NCBI GenBank assembly: GCA_036971715.1
Contig: JAVHJL010000006.1
Location: forward strand, 1,488,001 to 1,552,000
DNA: 64,000 bases
Source of the DNA: Arthrobotrys musiformis
Taxonomy: Eukaryota; Ascomycota; Orbiliomycetes; Orbiliales; Orbiliaceae
Direction: 5' to 3'
Positions 24,401 through 37,665 of the stretch are shown here, one piece after another (within the stretch, counting starts at the first letter, position 1; each line of letters starts with the position of its first letter). Both the position numbers and the translations under genes were made by a program. The notes beneath the pieces were generated by a model. That model had not been told where the DNA came from, did no database searches, and saw only the letters and a list, made by a program, of their open reading frames with translations.

Positions 24401-26833
24401 TGTGGGCCTGAATTTTTCGGTCAAGTCCAAGCCTCGGAGAGCCTTGCAGCTTTTTTTCTCGACCTTATCTCTCTTGGAATTCTCTCGTTCCAAAATAAAA
24501 AAGGGTTGCAGGAATTTTTTAAATTTTTCCTGTGCGAATCAGCGGGATGACGAAGGTGGGTTTCGAGTGGGAGGAAAAGGGAAGAAAAAGAAACAAGCAG
24601 CTGCAGTATTTGGTTTCGATTGCTTTTTGAGATGCTCGCTAGATGGAAAACTCCGAATAGTCAAGTCTGTATAAGCATACTTCCTTTTCTTTTCCTTCCA
24701 TGATCCAACGGTTTGAGCGGAGAGGGAGGGAGGAAAAAAAGCCCATCCGACATCCATTCCCAGGGCTCCTTTCGAAGCCGCTACGGCAACTCGCCAGCAT
24801 ACAGGCAACCGAGAAAGCATGTGGTTTTCGTGTGACATAAATCTTTTTCTGGAATATCCCATCTCCAAGACAGGAAAGTGCTAATGTTCCCATACGTTTG
24901 GTTAAGATGAACTGCTCAAAAGAACCAGCTGGGACATGACATAAGCTGCTTCCTGTGTCGATCTAATGAATTCCTCAGAAAAAAAAAAAAAAAAGTTTTT
25001 CATTTCTTCTTCCGCTTTCCACGTTTTACCCGTCAAAATTGCGAAGGGAAGAGAGGGAGAGAGACATGCAAAAAAGTAAGTATCTCGAGGGGGCGTTTGA
25101 TCCTTCTTTGCTACAGCGCTGTACTATGCATAACCAGTATTTGTTCGTTCGTTAGGCAGCATGTGAGAATATATCTTCCTAGCGAGAAACCCCAATTGAT
25201 CCACCCATCTCCAACATCGACGAATGGACGACGAGGGCAAGGATTTAGCGACCCAAACTTCCCTTCAAGACGCAACGCTATCCGACCAAACTAGTGACAA
25301 CGTGGGAAAGCATTGGTAGGCATATATTGGATATCGCATCGAGAGGCTTGCAGCCACCGATTCAGATCATGGAATTTTATCTTTTTCAGACACACCGCGC
25401 GCCTGTGGGTGTGGATGCCCACGTTTGTGCGTGCGTGCATATTTCCGGTGGAAACGAGTGTGCGGGAGAAAGAAAACAGAAAGAACAAGATCCTTGAAGC
25501 TTTCCTAGCCGAAGTTGCATGATCGAGGTTTCTGGATTGTATCGAAAGATTCACAAACCAAAGTGGGCGTTCGGTTTTAAGTGTGGAAATGGCTGCCATG
25601 TTGTTGACCGGGATCGTATTCGCATTATGTCAGTGTCGTTGGTGCCTGTTCGACTGCCTAATCGAACCTGGTTTGCTTTGGCCCTTTCACCGCGGAAAGG
25701 CCATTGTGGGTATGCAATTAGTTTAGGATATGCCTCGACAAACCGCATCGATATTCTCTTTGCCGCATGCTCACCAATCGAAAGGCGTGCATATCGTCGC
25801 ATGGAAACGGTTAAAACCACATAGATGCTAGACACTCGCACCTGGGTGGAATGTTTGCCTTGCAACCGGAGTAGCGAGCAGTGGTGTACTGCAGGTACCG
25901 CGACAAGTATCACATCTAATTCGGCGAATGCACCACGATAATGAGATATGCACGTGGCGTCGTAATGGACGTTGATCTTGAGATTTTTTTTATGGCACCC
26001 GTTATCAATCAAAGGTCAAACGTTATAATTTAAAACGGTCCCGCGAAAAGATTAGGACTTCCCGGTTTGTTCGTCTGAACTCCTCGGAAATGTTTAAGAA
26101 AAAAATGCTAATATCACCAGAGAATCAATATAATTTGAGGTCGTATTAGTTACAAGGCCCTATAGTAATAATGTGCCTGAACAAAATTTGAAAAAGAGAG
26201 GGAAATCTGTAAATTAGATTGAGGAGTCCCTCTCCTCGTGTATGTAACTGCCCCATTCATCTCATCGCTGAAACGAAACGGGTGGCTAGTGGTACCAAAG
26301 AAAAGGCAGCTTCTCATATCATACAAGCTGTGGTTTATTAAGATCTAGATTGAATCTGGGAAAACTATCCTGACCCTGGCGTCTACACAAGACAGAAGTC
26401 ATACCCGCGTGGGAACGGCGTTCAACGAGCTGAAACCCACAGGCACTTCAAGTGGTACGGCACAAGGAACTTTTTCTGCGTCGAGAAGACACCCTTACCG
26501 GTATACGGAAAGCCGAACCGAGACATCTACTCTTTTTGGTTTGGCGGGAGGACGCTAAAATTCAAACGAGCTGCCACGTTTTTTAATGATGCGGCCGCGA
26601 TGCGATTCGGAACTAGTCTACGGCGCAGTTTGCGCAGCAACTCTACACATTTTCATCTCAAAAAAAATGCGTGTTTTGTTTTTCATGGACTTTATTTTAG
26701 AAATTTTGTATCGCCTCTTCCGAGATACTTCAATTGCCTTGCCTTGCATATACATTTGCTAAGCTAACTATAACTGTCGATGACTCCATAGACACATGAC
26801 CTTTTTTTATTTTTATTTTTTATTTCTCTCCTT
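21451..26833. other. 5.4-kb gene-free region upstream of the double-Zn2Cys6 gene
   Basis: This stretch lies upstream of the transcription factor gene and downstream of the copper amine oxidase, both on the minus strand. No open frame in it carries a family signature; the longest (25551-26012, minus, 153 codons) looks like chance. It contains T runs at about 22729-22742 and 23498-23519, an A run at about 24980-24994, and scattered C/T tracts. A long regulatory region, a long 5' leader or a non-coding transcript are all possible. I find no tRNA-like or transposon-like structure. Confidence 0.5.
23498..23519. repeat. Poly-T tract
   Basis: An uninterrupted run of about 22 T on the plus strand, inside the large gap upstream of the transcription factor gene. 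Such tracts exclude nucleosomes in fungal promoters; that role here is inferred. Confidence 0.85.
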
Positions 26834-29507
26834 TCATGAGCAGCAGGACCCAGACTTGGCGGCGTTGAACTCGTCATATAAGACTGATTTGTTGGCCAAT
26901 TGATTCGAAGCAGGCACATCGATTGCTGGGTTTCGATCAAAGAAATCTGCAGGTTTCAGGCTGACCTGATGAATCTCCACCGGCATGACTGGGAAGTCTT
27001 CCACTCGAGGTATATGCCTAAATCGAATAAAAAAATAGCTCGTCAGTTTAACAATCACAAATGATATTCGGATACTGCATGCGGCCGTTGGGAGGCTAAA
27101 ACAAGTGAAACTCACGTCATTCCAAATGTATGCCAGACCAATATATCGTCGTTCTCCACATTTTCATTCCTCTCAATCATATCCTGGACACCTCCATCCT
27201 CCCTGTGAGCTTGATTGGTGTACTTGCCAGCGCACCAGAGGTCCTCATCTCGATGTTTGGTGACCCAGATATGGTGTTGAGCGAATCGAGCTCTTGCAGC
27301 TGCAACGCTGCCTGGGTCTGCCAGGAGGAGCTGACCCGTATGAGGAACTACGAGCCGAGCAAATTTCGTTAGAGCTGGTAAGGCATATTAAGAAGAAAAA
27401 AATTCTTTGGATCATTAGACGCTCACCTAATTTGTAACTGACAGGGTTCTTGCTGTGAGGGTTGAACTTGGAGGGATTGATGATCTTAAAGACCCTGTTC
27501 TTATGGGGTGCAGCGTCCGCATACGAACTAGTCTTGATGACTTGCTTCTCAGTGACAAATGCATTTCCGAAAGGATTGCGCTCAGCCGATATCGGTAACG
27601 ATACAGCTTCTTCCTGGACGACGCTGTTCTGCCAGCCGTCGATAGAGGGGTCAATCCTTAGACAGAAGATATGCTGATGATACTGTGCCAAAACGCCGGG
27701 GGACACGACGTTACCCCATTCTGACACCTTCCCTGGGTCGATCAAGCATGTTGAAAGGATACCGGTAGCTCTGGTTTCGAAATGGATAGCTCCAGCCTGA
27801 TCGAACTGCCAAGCGAAGATATACTCGTAATTTGCAACAGTCAAAATTTGTTGCACGACGAGCATACGGTTTCTGGTCAGGACTGCCCTATCAGTTCGGT
27901 AGTTGGTGTGCTTCCAGCCAATGCCCATATCCTGTTCGTGCAAGCAAACAGCGTTTCCCTTGACCTCTCCTTCCCCGGTATGAGTCGTCAGAGCTCCTGG
28001 GAAGTAGTGGATGAGACCTAGACAATCGCAGCCTAGTGCGAGATTGTTGGCGGATAATCCCGCACCGAGGTCGCCTGTTACACAGTTACAAGAAGTGCAT
28101 ATTAGCGATTGCGCCTTCGCAATTCTAATTCTACCCCCCAGGGTCGAAATATAACCCTGGGTTTCTGACTCGATGCTCGTGTGGACTTACCTAGATCGAA
28201 TGCTTGTTTCCTGTGGTATGCTGTATTTGGAAGCAGAAGAAGAAAATTTATACAAGATTAGTATAGTTCTAGAAGCCGTGTTGGTTGCAGATTATTGGCA
28301 TCAGGAAGAACAGGGACTTACGTGTCCGGGGATCGCCATACGGCACTGTCATATCGGAAAGACTGAGTCTATGAAACACTCTTCTACCGTCATAGGTCAC
28401 ATCGTGAATGGTAGCACCTTCGCGGTAGTTCCAGCCGACCCTGAAGCGCCACTTTTGCCATTCGACGAGCCTTCCCTTAATTGTAAAGCTAGCTCCTTCA
28501 GGTTGAACAACCTGCAAAGGTTTCAAGTCCTTCCTTAGCCCCTTCGGCTGCAGTTCTGGAACATATTCGTTTGCAATGCAGTGGTCAATGGCCTTTTCAG
28601 GATGAGTTTCATAAGCGAAGCCGTCTTGGGTACCTCCGGATGCGGCCGGCTCGATGGACAGGACTGTCATCGTCTGAAGGTCCATCAATGGGATAATTGG
28701 CAGGGGAATGGAATAGATATTTCCATCCGGATGGTTATTTGATGGATGTCTAGCATAACAAAGGAAGGACAAGCGGGTCGGTCCAGCTTTCGGTTGGTCG
28801 ACACCATACATCCATCTATATCGAATTGCATTAGCTTCTAGTACCTTTTTTCCTTCCCGAAAGACCACGTATTATGAGGAAAGAGGGGTCCCTACGGATC
28901 AATTTCGATAACAATATTCTCCGGAAGATTCAATTTGGCAACAGCATCTTTGAATTCCTTCGATTCGACGAGAATCGATTGTGCGGTTGCCATAGTCCTG
29001 AAGGACAGCGGCTCAGCGGCACCCTCTGGCAGAGTGTCCTCTTTGACGACCTGGCTTGTCGTCAAATTCACGATGGCCTCATAGCATTTGTAAGACCATC
29101 CGGATTCATTGTCGAAGACAGAGTATAAAGCCCTATATTCACATATCACCGTCGTTAGAAACCGTTTGCGTCTATAAACAAATGTAACCCAACACAATTC
29201 CACAAATCAGCACTTACTCGACAATTCTGTCCGGCTTCTGAGACGGAGTCCTCCCAGCGAGCTCCTCGTCTAGATACACCGTCAGTTGCTTCTTTGGAGG
29301 CTCTACGAGTGTAACATAACGAAACTGGAATCGTTTTCCAAGGTGCTTCGCCTTGATGAGGGACGAGGCTACGGTGATTTCTGTTGGCGACAAAGGATCA
29401 AGAGGATGATCATATTGCAGAGAGGACGGGTGCACTTGGCCCTGCAGGGTCTTCAGGCGATCATTCGCCTGGGCAGCAGAATTAAGTGAAGCTGAAAACG
29501 ACGACAT
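26834..29507 (-). CDS. Copper amine oxidase (topaquinone-type primary amine oxidase), 713 aa
   Basis: Seven exons, in transcript order 29507-29218, 29132-28896, 28815-28322, 28220-28191, 28074-27427, 27374-27116 and 27017-26834. Exon 4 is a 30-base microexon that supplies the catalytic-base region. The enzyme oxidises primary amines to aldehydes, releasing ammonia and hydrogen peroxide. Visible active-site features are: TVANYEY at about 429-435, whose first Tyr (433) becomes topaquinone; copper ligands His483 and His485 (YHQHIF) and His654 (MTHIPRVEDFPVMPVE); and the general base Asp349 in AFDLGDLGAG. The length is right for the cytosolic/peroxisomal fungal type. No signal peptide is seen, and the C-terminus (GSCCS) is not a classical peroxisomal signal. 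A TATA-like element sits about 100 bases before the start. An agmatinase-family gene lies 8 kb away, and both enzymes act on amines. Confidence 0.95.
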
Positions 29508-31797
29508 GATGGCAATTGAGGGTCAGATCAAGAGCTGGTTTGGTAGATGAGAATACAAAGAGAGAAGTGAGGCCAATTAATTTGGCCACGGGGGTTTTCG
29601 CTATATTTATATCTATCGATCTACTCTCTCGGGCCCGACGGTTGAGGACTAGAACACGACTCTTGTTTCGGTTCACCGTTCCTGGAAAGCCTAAAACTTA
29701 TATACTTTTCCGGAGGCAAAGAGGGAATCGTGAAGTCTCGGAGAGAATTTAGGGTTTTAGAGTTATCGAGACCTCCGCGGCCAAAGCCGGCTGGAAGCTT
29801 TACATTTTGGGGGAAGCTTAAAGTCTTCCCAGCGGCAAGATCTTCGGCTACATGAACCTTCAATGAACAGAATATTTCCTTTTAGTCATGATGTATGTAT
29901 ACGACGATAGCGCAGAACCCCGAGTAGGCTTCGAGCTGCCATATGCAATTACGTTGAACGAAATAACACGTCGTACAAAGCCTGCGAAAGTCGAGGTGTA
30001 ATTGAATGATTTGCTGCTAGCTTAGCTGTAGTCTACTCCGGACTATGGAACGCAGATGACCCACACTGCAAGCAATAGACCCACGCGACTGGTATCGATA
30101 ATCCACATTTAGCCCAGCGGAGCTAGAACCTCTGCAAGCCGATTTCCAGCCCGCAGGGTCACGCACACGAACAGCGTCGACGAACTAACCCCGATGGAGC
30201 AGGTCCATGCGAGCGGAGCCCTCACATTTTTTTGGCGAAGAAGTTTCCGGCCTCTCGCAGCCTTATGCACCCGCCACTTATCACGAACTAGCCAATCGCA
30301 TGGACCTTCCTTAACAGGAGATATACATACAATACAACACGATGTGAGTTGTGGACTTGAGCGATTGACACCCGAGATACGGGTACCGAGCCTTCAGTTT
30401 AGTGGGGCTGCATGTCTACTGTGGATCCTTTGGCTTGGAAGATACGCAGAATATTAATACGTCAGTGGGGTTGCGGTAGGGTTAGAGTATTTTCCAAGAT
30501 CCTGACAAATCCGCAAGCCTATCAAGAAGCTTAGCTTTCACAGGATCTTGTTCGAACTGGCTCGAGAACCGGAACTAGTCCGGGATCCGTTTACGGGTTT
30601 ACGCATTCCATACTCGCAATGCAACCGCACTCAAGATCAACTATGTCACGGTACAAACGGACCCTTAAGCCTTGTCTCATTAGCCGATAGACCACTCTCG
30701 GAGACAAGCGGGCCTTATCTATCCTAGATTGCCGTTAAGATTCTACATATCTGATAGTCCAAAAACCCTGACCATGCAATGCAATGGGGTTTTGATGTAC
30801 CTGCGCAGCTAGCTGCAGTATCTACATCTTCAAGTGGGCCGCTCTCAAGACTTCGGTGGTATTTCCCTCAGTTAATTTTTCCTCTCAGGCGCGTCCCTTA
30901 TCTATAAGTACTTACATTACCAAATAGAAAATGAATTTACCGTTGTGCCTCAGAATTTTATTTAGCGTTGGGTTTCTGGACGCGAGCCGCTTGAACAAGG
31001 GTTCGCAAGACAAAAGTATCGTCAATTGTGGGGTATTCCGAATGCTGTCCTGACTCGTGGTTTGCGTTATGCTTGTACAATTGTATGATTACAACTGCAA
31101 TTGTGATATAACTAGTATCGATTCTGTTCTAGCGATGCCGGAGCTGAACTGAAATGGCGGATTCGAATAGAAATAAATAAAATAAACTTCAGATAAACGT
31201 TAAAGAGGCTCTCTTGATTCGATGCGGATTGCTAAACAGACAAAAGTTTAAGCTTTTTTGGTTATTCTTCGATCCATGGAGTCGGCTTATCTCACTGTCA
31301 TTAATTGATATCAATATATTACTTAGCTCGACGGCCGACACGGGGTCGCCCTTTTATATTATGAGCTACCATGCATTATGAGCATGGGCAGTTGGGGAGA
31401 TCACAATGGAGCCGGATTTTCATAACCAGTTATGATGTTAGTGCTTCGAAAAGTTGAAAAATAATCCAAATTGATAGCTTAAATATCATAACATGGGGGG
31501 GTTACCTTAAAGTCAATACAGGTGGACACACGCATACATGTGCTAGATCCGCAGATACAAAGTTGCGCCGTGAGATATAGGTAGAGGTTAATACAAGCTT
31601 GCAAGCCAGGGGCGAGAGTGTATATAAGAAAAGATATCAAATTAAAAAAAAAAAAAAAAAACAATGAGGGAAAGTCCAAGGCTTTGGAGTCTGTCGTTGC
31701 GAGTTCCAGGGACCAAAAGAAAAACAAATCAAGGGCTTCCAGACTACAATTATTTGTACACTTTAAGAAAAACAATTGAGTGCAAAGCCTCCGGGCT
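29508..31797. other. Intergenic upstream of the copper amine oxidase
   Basis: 2.3 kb holding the amine oxidase promoter (left) and the 3' flank of the arginine/serine-rich gene (right). It has an A run at 31643-31661. No convincing gene, RNA or repeat family was seen. Confidence 0.5.
29602..29612 (-). promoter_or_regulatory. TATA-like element of the copper amine oxidase gene
   Basis: On the minus strand this reads as ATATAAATATAG-like sequence, about 95-105 bases before the amine oxidase start codon, which is a usual distance. The surrounding region is not generally TATA-rich. Assigned by position and sequence only. Confidence 0.4.
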
Positions 31798-32827
31798 TTA
31801 CAAGTAATTGTTGCTAGAAGAAGTATTGATTGGGCGGGCTCGGGATGATGATCGTGGAGGTGGTCTTTGGCTACCCGAACGACGTGCAGGGTTTGAATAG
31901 TTTGTCACCCTCCCTCCACGGGAGGCAGTATCGTCCTCGGAATCGTCGTCAGAAATTTCTGAAACCTGTATTGGTGCATTGAATGGCACCCTTCCGGAAC
32001 GGCTTGAGGGTCCCTGGGACCTAGAACGGGATCTCACGCTCGGCTTTGAGGAGCGGTAGTCCCAAGACGAATCACGCCGGTCACGGGATCGGAAATTTGG
32101 GTTCCAGTCCATTGGGTCGCATGCCGGCGGTGCTTCGTATGAGTAAGTGCTATTTCTCATTTTGCTCGACGTAGACATATTGTCGTCCATTGACATTTGG
32201 CGATGCGTAGACATTGCCGGGACGTCATGCATTCCCATGTTAGACCCATGAGGGTGTGGTGGAGGATGGTTAGCTCGGCAGAGCATGCAATTATCGACAT
32301 ACGCGTAGTCCATTGGACCGCCCATTTGGCCCATCTGGTTACTTGGGAAGCCATATTGTCCCGCAGAGAAACTCATAGAGAAGGAAGACCTTCTCGATCT
32401 AGGGCCTTGAAACCGTGCTGCGTCTATCTCGTTGTACGCTGGTGGCGTGTGTAGGTCACCAGTATACGGATGATGCATGATACCCGACGAGTGATGTCCC
32501 TATTCAAGTCTAAATCAGCACTAATACCCTTTGAAATAAATCAAAATTTGCCAAAGGAAAGACTAGTTCACCTACCATGAAGAGGTTTGGATTGGGATTT
32601 TGAAATCTCATTTGAGGAAAGACAGTGCCGGCCGGCCCCGTAAGCATCTGGACCGGCTGGCCGCTTGTAACAAATATTTGCTGTTGCGGGTGTGCTGCGG
32701 CTGGGACATAGCCCGTGACGCCTGGATGAAAGACTTGTTGGCCCATTGGGTCCATGTCATAGGTCGCCGCCGCCGGTTGTCCCATAACTGGGAATTGACT
32801 GGCGGAGATATATGCTGCGGTTGCCAT
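31798..32827 (-). CDS. Hypothetical Arg/Ser-rich protein (317 aa)
   Basis: Two exons, 32827-32576 and 32499-31798, with a 76-base intron (donor GTAGGT, acceptor GAATAG). I recognise no family. The N-terminal 85 residues are Gln/Pro/Ala/Met-rich, as in low-complexity RNA-binding or activation regions. In the middle, CMLCRANHPPPHPHG (about residues 155-170) has a CxxC followed by three histidines and could bind zinc. The C-terminal third is rich in RS/SR and RR dipeptides (RSRSRSQGPSSRSGR), with an acidic patch (SEISDDDSEDD) and a long basic tail ending SSSNNYL. RS-rich tails are typical of splicing or nuclear-speckle proteins, but there is no RRM, so a role is not claimed. The ATG used is followed by MATAAYISASQ; another in-frame ATG lies nine codons upstream (32854). 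The intron and the even coding frame make it a real gene. Confidence 0.75.
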
Positions 32828-35800
32828 TTTGAAGCTACAAGTTTCGAGATCCAAGGCGATACTGGCGATCAGAGAAAGTTGCTTGCGCGACGATGCGATG
32901 TGTAACAGATTTCTAGAGAAAAGAAATTTTTGAAGGGAAATGTAGTGCTTGCGGGCTCGTCTGACTGCTCCTGTTAATTATATGAGGCCTGAATGGTGAG
33001 GCGAACTATCAGGCAAGGCGAGGCCGTATTTATAACCTTTATACACCGCGTCGATACAACTGAAAGGCAAGAAACAAGTGGAACTCGTAAAGCAATTGAG
33101 ATTACCAGTGCCCATTACGGAATCTTCATGAATTCAGCCAGGCTCGTCTAGTCTACGTCTATCTCGACGAGGTGCATCTGCATGCAGAAGGCATAACGCA
33201 GAACGCAGCGTATCGACCGCACTGGATATGAATAATAATAGCCTTTGTACGTATAGGCACCAATATAAACCTACTAGATTACTTGCCGACCTTCTATATC
33301 GATATATCAAACGGAAAACCTAACCCGCTCCCTCGTACCCGCTCCCATGCATGATGGTCATCTGAACCCATATGCATAGTTTTTCGGCTGGAGATTTCCG
33401 TAGTAGCATCAAGCCGTACCTGTACTGCATGAGAGGGGGACTCCTTTGCTAAATATTGATGCCTTCTACAAAGAGGGGGGTGCTTCCAGGCCTTGTACAC
33501 CCATATGACACGTATGGATACATTCGGTGTTTTCTGGTGTTGAGTGTAAGTGGCTACACATGTTGTATTTTTCTAGTACCAAAGACGCAGACCACCACAC
33601 TGCACATGTCCGACGGTATTAATATTAGAGTCAACAGCGTAGTAGTACTTGTCATCGTTCTCTTGAGCCGCAAGACCGGTTGCGTCAGCATTCCATCCCA
33701 CTTTAGCCAATCAAGAGCCATACTTGAAACTAATATATATGTATGTAAAATATGCGCAAGGTCGCGACGCAGACCGATTTGATAATGTCGCCAGCTAGCA
33801 GCCGCTGCGTCGTTGAGACCTCAGCGTCGATAAACGGCTTGAGCCACGAGGTGCAAATCAATTTTAAAGTCCCCGCTACGTAACTAGAATCTGAATTATA
33901 TTGCGAACTTTACAAAGGCAATACTAGCGCGGCATATCGCGGAGTTGAGGCGAACAGATTTCGATTTTTTTTTGAATTTTGAATTTTTTTTTTATGTCGA
34001 CGCGACGCCTTCAGCCTCCCGTCTTTCGAACTTCCCAAGTAAACTGCACAACCTTGTTGAATGGCAAGGCCCAAGATTTTACGCGGAAATAAGGCCTCCT
34101 CGCCCGTTGACACCTAGAAAGTGGGTTTCCCCAAAGATCCATTCTACGTATCTGCCGAGTGTATCTATTCTATATCTATTCTAATTCATGACTAGTACAT
34201 CGACCAGCAATTTTAAATGTCCAAAAATACTAGGGTCAGGGTTACACAGCTACACGGGATTTACAACTAGAATGTCTACCTAAAAGGCTTTCATTTTGAT
34301 CAAGAAAATATTTTTAATTATATATATCGGTATATCTAGGTCCCACGCCAAGCCACGCCTGTTACCTCAAAATTCATCACTTGATACATATGGTGAATCT
34401 CCAGATACACGCCTTATCATGCCGGACTGTGCATAAGTCTAAATCCCAATCGGCAGCGAATTACATGCACGTCTTCGCCCGTGCTCCACAGGGCCGGAAA
34501 CTTCGTGTTTCAAATGCATTCTCCCGCTCTTCTCATCGCAAAGGAGCAGTTCAAAGGAGTTCAATATCTATAGCCAGCTACACAAATCTGCGTTCGCGCG
34601 GATGTGTGGCGAGGCTGTAGACGGTTGCCCCAACGCAACAAGCGCAAGCTGACACTCCGCAGAAAACCTGCTTTTGGAGGTATTCGTGGGCATGAAATTT
34701 TGCGATAACGGAAGCTTCTTGAGCCGCAGGAGTGGGGTAGGTTGTTGTATAGTCCCAATATTTATTGCTTCTTTTCTTTTTGGGTAATGCTATCGTCTTG
34801 TTTTTTTACGCATTCCCTTAGTCAATGGTTTTTTCATAGCCACTAGCTGCACGGATAATATTGGACGGCAAAACATATGTATTTGATATCCTCTATCAAA
34901 GTCAACACTAGGAAGTTACTTTTTTCCCAAGCCGCCCCCAAAGCGAACAGTGAATGGGAAGTCCGGAAATTCTATTAACAAGCCTTTGAAATAATACTTG
35001 TAAAGGCGCCGTATCTCCTAGATTCTGCTAATTCCGCTGCGCCAACTGTGAACAAAATTTAAATCGTAACTTTAGCTATGCGGGGCTGGCCTAAAATTAT
35101 TTGATGACATAAATCCCCAAAGTATAGTCGTTTACTGTTGCACATACCCGAGAACCTGCGTCCCTAGGGTGCTCTTGCGAAACCTTTACAATTTCTAGCT
35201 GTCAAATGCACCCATCCTGTCTCTAATAACTAGTTCTCCTGTAGTTCTGGATACAAATTTTCCACGATAGAGCCTTTCAGTCTGAAAGACTCCGCGGGTT
35301 CCTGAAGGTTGGCCCTTTTACTTATTATCAATGTTTTCCTCGGGAGCCGCAAGCGCAAGAACCTTCGATCTGGAAAAAGCACCTCAGACTACCATTGAAT
35401 AAAGTCAATTTATTAAGTTTGTGCAATAAACTAACGGCCTACCTGGGTACTTACCTGTATACCTACAAATCTACCTACAAATTCATCCATAACCCAACAA
35501 CACATTGATGCACATAGGGTTGTTGTAATTCGGATCCAAAGGCTGTATACTAGTATCCTATCGTATATAACCAGGGGAAAAAAGCGTATTAATATTAAGG
35601 CTTTGTCTCGTACCCAGATCTAAATTAAGGCTTATATTAATAAATTTGACTTCCCGCGCCCTGTGCAGCAAATATATGCCTCGGTGAGTAGGTATGGATA
35701 GGTAGCGATTATCATATGTGGTTGGCCGCCCTGTGCTCCACGACGTTGTCAGCGACGTGACCCCGGCCTTTCAGCGCGCCGACGTACCTATCTATCAGCT

Positions 35801-36241
35801 ATTCATTCTGGAAGTTAAAGGGCTAGTCAAAGCCCTCAAATCAAATTGCACAGACTACCATTGCATTGCAGAATAATTTCTAATGTCGTTGTACGTTGTG
35901 TGCATGTGCCCACAACTTATCATGATATCCTGGTGGTGCTAGTCTCGTACCCAGAGTCGACCGCACAAAGAGTGACCAGGTGGTGCTATATATACCTATC
36001 GACGGTGTACTTAACATGATCGACATACCTGGACCCAATCGCCTTAAACCGGTCTATATATATATATATTGGAATATTATAAAATATCAATTATAATTAA
36101 TGTGACACTAGATTCAGTGTTGCTTGGTCTAAGGCTCACCCGAGGTTAGCCTCCTCGACCGTTATTACTCTTGCAAATAACAGAGCCAATGGTATCGGCA
36201 AGGATAACAGCAGCCTGCGGCTTTGCACAGATTCTTACGCT
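32828..36241. other. Intergenic, A/T-rich
   Basis: 3.4 kb with no recognisable gene. From about 34,200 onward it is A/T-rich, with many short 'acctacc/ggtaggta' type words (for example about 35440-35490) and a TA dinucleotide run at about 36055-36069. It could contain decayed repeats, but I cannot see terminal repeats, a transposase or strong repeat structure. Confidence 0.4.
33027..33034 (-). promoter_or_regulatory. TATAAATA box candidate
   Basis: A perfect TATAAATA on the minus strand, 200 bases before the start codon of the Arg/Ser-rich gene. This fits a TATA box with a leader of over 100 bases. Support is sequence and position only. Confidence 0.4.
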
Positions 36242-36809
36242 ATGATAAAATCGAATTCCAGTTCATCGGTGCAACTTTTCTCAGATACGTACTCGACTGT
36301 ATTTGGCAGCAACGCGAACGAGATATCGATGACAGATTCCACCAGATCAGTCGACCAGATCGACTCAAATGCCACGGTGCCTACTACACCCAGCCATCCA
36401 GTGACGGCGACCAACAATACAATCGCCAGGGTTCCGATATACCCTATGTATCACAAGCCCTTTAGGCAGAGAAACGAACCCAAACTTCTTCGCAGGGTAA
36501 CACATGAACACAGGCCCCATGTACCCCAGGATATAGAATATCTAAACGAAGTTCAGAAAACCGCACTGGGCTTATTTCGGTTTTTTGCGATAGGGAAACT
36601 TGAACTCAAAGTAAGTAGATATATACACCCCAAATCTGTACACAAACCTCAAAATAATGGTAGTCACGAACTAACGAGCCTTTTGTTAGATATATATTAG
36701 AAGCTGTCCAGTTGAATTAATACTGAAAGCCCATGATACGCCATCACCAATCTCGATACTTCAGCTAGTAGTCGAGTTATTGAGTACTACCAAAACTACA
36801 ATAGCTTAA
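36242..36809 (+). CDS. Candidate two-exon gene of unknown function (162 aa)
   Basis: Exon 1 is 36242-36610 and ends at a textbook donor (AAA|GTAAGT). The best acceptor (tttgttag, ending 36689) restores an open frame to the stop at 36807-36809. The product would have a Ser/Thr-rich N-terminus (IKSNSSSSVQLFSDTYSTVF), a basic middle (KPFRQRNEPKLLRRVTHEHR) and the patch EVQKTALGLFRFFAIGKLEL. I recognise no domain and there is no signal peptide. The agmatinase-like gene lies 0.9 kb downstream on the same strand. The open frame and the good donor are the only support, so it could be a chance frame or a decayed gene. Confidence 0.35.
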
Positions 36810-37665
36810 CAAGCATAATAATAGTTCTTAAATTGAGAAAATAGTCTCGAGTACTAATTGTATTGGTGGTGTGTTCGATACATGTAGTGTTATTTGTAGT
36901 GGACAATCGGATTGCCCACTTCGGGGCTTAGCCATTGCTCATCTAGCCATACAATCAGTCGAGGCTATGCTCCTGTTCGTTATTCTGAGTTGGCGTGTAT
37001 TTTTTTATTTTATTTTTTGAGCGCCAATGCGATGAGGGTTTGGCGGATGTAGGCCAGGAGCATCCACCTGGAACTCAAGCAGCCGGGCCACTAGATTACC
37101 TATATGATTCTGGTAAAAATATTTTGATGGCAAATGGCTAAATTAAGGGTTTTCTTAAGACGATTTACGAAAATTGCAGGGCAATGGGAGAAATATTAAA
37201 TTCTGCTCCACGCCACCGCCTTACACGAGTGCGATTCAAGCAGTCGTTGATAGAATCTTCAAATTACGGTTTTGGACATGCATACTGGTGCAAACAATTG
37301 CTTGGAGATTTCGAACTTTCACAGCTAGGCTAAATAAGCTGTGGGATCTATAACCTAAAAGCTTTCAGAGCTCTTTTATAATCTACAATCAAAGTTATGC
37401 CGAATAAATTTCGTTTACCCCAAAAAAAACGCCGAAGTTTAAGTTCAAAGCAATAGATCTAGTTATGCCTAACCCAGCCGTTGGAATCCCAGGTCGCATG
37501 GTCGATGTCTAGGTCGAAGTCACTTAGCCCCACTTAGCTCATCGGGCGCTTCGAAGCTCCAGCTATCTTCAAATGTTGGACCGGCTTTGTCCGGGCTGAA
37601 GTGCTCTCTTTCACAGAACTATCGATCGGTTGCCCCATACCAGGGAGCATTGAACCCATTTTACT

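Noticed and set aside
25551..26012. 153-codon open frame on the minus strand, with an overlapping plus-strand frame
   Set aside because: No recognisable domain and no supporting splice pattern; looks like chance in a gene-free region.
35385..35955. Short direct repeats (CAGACTACCATTG twice; GTCTCGTACCCAGA twice) as possible mobile-element ends
   Set aside because: Words of 13-14 bases are expected to recur by chance in 64 kb; no paired terminal repeats or target-site duplications were found.
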